The notes under the pieces are model-generated. The model was not told the origin of the DNA, ran no database searches, and worked only from the letters and a program-made list of their open reading frames with translations. From NCBI RefSeq assembly GCF_963422355.1, contig NC_085092.1, forward strand, positions 859,501 to 923,500: 64,000 nt of DNA. Reading direction: 5' to 3'. Shown here piece by piece: positions 61,049 to 64,000 of the stretch. The position numbers and the translations under genes are program-made. The stretch's first letter is position 1, and the number at the start of each line of letters is the position of its first letter. The stretch is from Corticium candelabrum. Taxonomy: Eukaryota > Porifera > Homoscleromorpha > Homosclerophorida > Plakinidae.

Positions 61049-61050
61049 CA
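59880..61050. repeat. Unclassified repeat with (ACAG)n end
   Basis: Starts at ATTTCGACCCGGCGTTGCCTG and ends in a pure (ACAG)n tract (60998-61046), a structure like RTE-linked or other terminal-repeat elements of invertebrates. Internal imperfect direct repeats lie at 60540-60625 and 60884-60960 (GTGGTGTGGAACGCAG). A poly-G run is at 60260-60274. No coding frame. Confidence 0.4.
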
Positions 61051-61308
61051 GACTTTTATAGATATATATAAATATATACATATCTGTGTTCACCGCTGTG
61101 TTGCCTATGAAGTAGCCAACAGTCTCCACATTTCCTAACTATTGAAAGTATTCTAAAGAGTAAATCGATGGGAATGAGATGCAAGTAGTATAGCGATACC
61201 ATTGGGCTACTAGATAGTAAATACCCTTGGAAACATAACCATAATAAGCGTATCATACATGACGTTGCTGAAAGTCTGAAGTTGCTTCGGTATATAACAG
61301 CACCTTTT

Positions 61309-62711
61309 CACTGCTAAAACACGAGTGTCCTAGTGACACCATTTTGTTGTCGCCAGCGCAGTTTGGCGTCACTCACTATGGTGTCTCACGGAACACCATG
61401 CCTAGAGTCTGGACGTAGCACTATTTTGTAGCATACTAGAACACCGTAGTGTCTGGCATTCACTACCAAAGTACCCCAGTGCAGTTTTCGAGGCAACCAC
61501 ATGCTAGCTACCTAGGAAGCACTACGAGGTGCCTGTATTAACTGCTCACAACATTGCCAATTCGGTAACGTGCGCTCTCTAGCCAGTATGTATTTACCAT
61601 GACTGTTCACCCAGGTGCTACATGCCTTCCTTTGACGATAGCATGCGTCTTCACTCCGGTGTGTGCCGCTAAAGTCTAATAAACAGGTGATCAGCGGTCT
61701 CACATCAGACCGCGTCATTCTCACGACTGTAGTCAGAGCTGTAGTTTCTTCCACTTGCTTCATGTCGGAGAAGAAGTGTGTCTGTGTCAGCTTCGGGCAG
61801 AGAAGGAAAGTCGTTTCACTTTCTTTTTCTGAACCTGGGACCGACGTGGAGCAACTCAAGGAAGGGTCACTGCAGGTCTTTCCCAGCCTGAGATCTGGCG
61901 GCCGGCCAATTTTTCAGCAGTATTTGTCAAAGTTTGAAGAATGGCTTGATTTGGAGGATGACACGGTGATTGAAAACAAGGCTAAAGTCACAGTGATTTC
62001 AGAAGTCGACCCTTTAGTGATTTGATCATGTGCTTGATTACGTCATTGTCTGTGTAGGTAGTAGGTAGATAGGTATAGAGATGAGAAATCTCATTGCGTG
62101 TTTTGGTACTTGCACAGTAGAAAGGCTGTTTTATTGAATTTTACTGCATCTGTAGGTCAGGAGAAGCCTTGCAACGTGTCGATTGTCACCTCGGTACCGC
62201 TATCTTTAAAAAGATGCCGACTGGTTGTTGGAAAGGTGTACAGCTAAAATTCTAACCTTCACAAAGCTCAAAATTCTAAGTCGCTGCTGTGGATTATACC
62301 AGACAAACATATTGTCTAGATCGTGTAGTCACGTGCCTATGTCAGTGGGCAGACATGTGTTGTAGATGATTTTCGACTTCAGTGATGTTAGTAGGATTAT
62401 TTTGTAGTCGTATTTATTACTTCTGATAGAAGTCTGAGGTAAATTATTTCACTGGTGCAATCTGTGTGCTGGGTAGGCAGGAGAAGCAGTTATTGTAACC
62501 GTAATAAGGCGCTACATGACTCCTATTTAAGTGTGCTTTGAGCACTTCTCTGGTACACCTGTAACCCTAGGGGGTTATGCAGGAGCACCAGAATAGGACT
62601 CCTGCCAGAGTACCCTACAGGGTGTCTACCAAGCACAAATATCGTATTTCGTGGGTGGCAAGGTCCGAGTACCAGATTTGGTGCTCTGAGAGCACCTTAG
62701 TTTTAGCAGTG
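61309..62711. mobile_element. CACTA-like element, 1.4 kb
   Basis: Perfect 12-bp inverted termini CACTGCTAAAAC / GTTTTAGCAGTG with TT on each side (2-bp duplication possible). CACTR ends with a 2-3 bp duplication are the mark of the EnSpm/CACTA class. Subterminal regions are dense in short repeats such as AACACC/GGTGTC and GAGCACC/AGTACC. No transposase; it contains one 120-codon frame. Confidence 0.65.
61663..62025 (+). CDS. Small protein with PB1-like segment, inside CACTA-like element
   Basis: 120 codons. The C-terminal half (SLRSGGRPIFQQYLSKFEEW, then DLEDDTVIENKAKVTVI) has the alternation of a ubiquitin/PB1-like fold found at the start of some SAM-domain and transposon proteins. The ATG at 61623 or 61663 cannot be told apart with confidence. 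It may be a captured host exon carried by the element, or chance. The opposite strand also has an open frame (61512-61859). Confidence 0.35.
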   Translation: MPLKSNKQVISGLTSDRVILTTVVRAVVSSTCFMSEKKCVCVSFGQRRKVVSLSFSEPGTDVEQLKEGSLQVFPSLRSGGRPIFQQYLSKFEEWLDLEDDTVIENKAKVTVISEVDPLVI

Positions 62712-63213
62712 TTGAGATGCTTTGCAGCAAGCTAATTCAAATCAGCCTGCATGCAACCTAGTTTGTATAGCATTGTGTATATATAACATATAACAGCACT
62801 AGCAAGACTATTAAGTCACACTTATAATTGGCTCGCTTATAGTTCTACGCAATTGAGAGACGATTTTGTTCTTTCCACGTTTTGAGGTCGTAATATGAGA
62901 CGACTGAGTCTGCATGAAATGCATGACGAAAGGACGCGCGCTTTCGGCGTCTTGTGCTTGTACGTACATCCGCTATTAAACTTTGCACAGTTAATTTTCT
63001 TAGATTGCATGTTACGGAGAGATTGTATTGTTATTGTATATATAATGTATTTACTTTAGCATTAAGTTAAGAACACATGCATGCAGCTATTCACGTGACA
63101 TCCCTGTGCTCGTGAATCAAAATACAAGTCTACGTGTAGATATGAGATACGTAAGTGCAAATATAGTCAACCCCCCGTGAATGTATGTTATCATAACTTT
63201 TCCGAATTGTTTT
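62712..63213. other. Intergenic, nothing seen
   Basis: AT-rich sequence without supported features. Confidence 0.5.
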
Positions 63214-63504
63214 TTACGATATGCAGCATCTCGAATAAGATGACCTTTCGCTGTCCTCTCGGCGGAGCCTCTCGCCTTCTTCTCTTAGCCTCTCTTCCCA
63301 CTCTTCTCTTTGCCTAGCCCATCGTTCTCTAGCCGCTGCTGCTCTAGCCGCTGCTTCTCTAGCCGCTGCTTCTCTAGCCGCTGCTTCTCTAGCCGCTGCT
63401 TCTCTAGCCGCTGCTTCTCTAGCCGCTGCTTCTCTGCGAGCTCTTTCTTCTCTAGCCGCTGCTTCTCTAGCCGCTGCTTCTCTGCGAGCTCTTTCTATAT
63501 ACAA
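63214..63504 (-). other. 15-bp minisatellite reading as an AAREA-repeat coiled coil
   Basis: The unit CTAGCCGCTGCTTCT repeats about ten times from 63335 to 63485. On the minus strand it gives REAAAREAA repeats followed by RQREEWEERLREEGERLRRE, an alpha-helical charged stretch. It is an ATG-started frame of 96 codons with no recognised family; it may be an exon of a coiled-coil protein or a chance frame in a minisatellite. Confidence 0.4.
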
Positions 63505-64000
63505 ATAAAGTTTAAATAAGGTAAGTTAAACGCACTTAAATTGGAGCACACTGAGTTGAGCGCAAAAGGTGTCTACTATTACGTAATTACCGAGTGTAGC
63601 GAGGCTTCTAATCAGGGTCGCACAACAGAAAGGGGCGTGGTAGATAAAGAGTCAAGAAGATTTGTTACCATCAACACTCATAAAGTTTCATTTCGGTATA
63701 CAAGCTACTGTTCAGCCCAGGCAATATAGTAAGAAAGCCAATTTTACAAGGAGTGCCAGAAACCATTTGCTTCTATCGACTTATATTTACGTCATAGGAA
63801 AGAATATACTATTATTAAAGTTCATCTAAAAGTTTGAGAATGGTGTTGAAAGTTTATGATATCCGAGTTCGAGAGAAGAAGTGCGAATTCATGAGAGACT
63901 AAACTTTGTTGAGTATTTAGAATTTCAAACATCTAGAGAAGAACTGCATGGCTCTCATTGAAAGCAAAGTTGATGCTATTGTGTTACTTCCGCTCCCAGA
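63505..64000. other. Window end, nothing supported
   Basis: A 62-codon frame at 63541-63729 has no domain features. No other signal. Confidence 0.4.

Overview
The window looks like nuclear DNA of an early-branching marine animal, most likely a sponge. The reasons are GT-AG introns, a STAND/NB-ARC-like ATPase fused to kinesin-light-chain-type TPRs, giant intronless receptors with a beta-helix ectodomain and a multi-pass membrane domain, and dense transposons (LINE, tRNA-derived SINE, hAT, PIF/Harbinger, CACTA-like, mariner-like, Ty3/gypsy, Polinton/Maverick-like) with very long GT/CA microsatellites. The species is an inference; the eukaryotic character is plain from the sequence.

Layout. 1-11.9 kb: a + strand STAND-TPR gene, missing its 5' end, whose 14 visible exons join into one open frame; its introns hold LINE fragments, a SINE and microsatellites. 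13.75-14.55 kb: an intact single-exon SAM-dependent methyltransferase. About 13.92-39.65 kb: a very large imperfect inverted duplication, two ~12 kb arms around a ~1.65 kb spacer. Each arm carries an intact, intronless receptor-like gene of about 1,260 codons; the two face away from each other. The duplication edge cuts the methyltransferase, so the right-arm copy is 5'-truncated and frameshifted. The spacer holds a THAP-domain relic and a fragment of a further receptor-gene copy. Each arm has transposon insertions the other lacks, with readable empty sites.

39.7-57 kb: a graveyard of Polinton/Maverick-like genes (integrase, adenain-type protease fragment, zinc-ribbon protein, capsid-like and other virion-like genes, all decayed) repeatedly invaded by younger elements: an intact hAT transposon, a PIF/Harbinger MITE, a Ulp1-PHD relic, a minisatellite, a Ty3/gypsy pol and a ~2.5 kb repeat-bounded insertion that splits the capsid-like gene. 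57.9-64 kb: a mariner-like transposase relic, a SINE between CA tracts, an unclassified repeat, a CACTA-like element carrying a small ORF, and a 15-bp minisatellite.

The most interesting unit is the receptor pair. The membrane domains are nearly identical, also at silent positions, while the beta-helix ectodomains differ at roughly a hundred residues, many through replacement changes. That is the pattern expected of a diversifying recognition receptor or of partial gene conversion between palindrome arms. A haplotype misjoin in the assembly must be excluded first.
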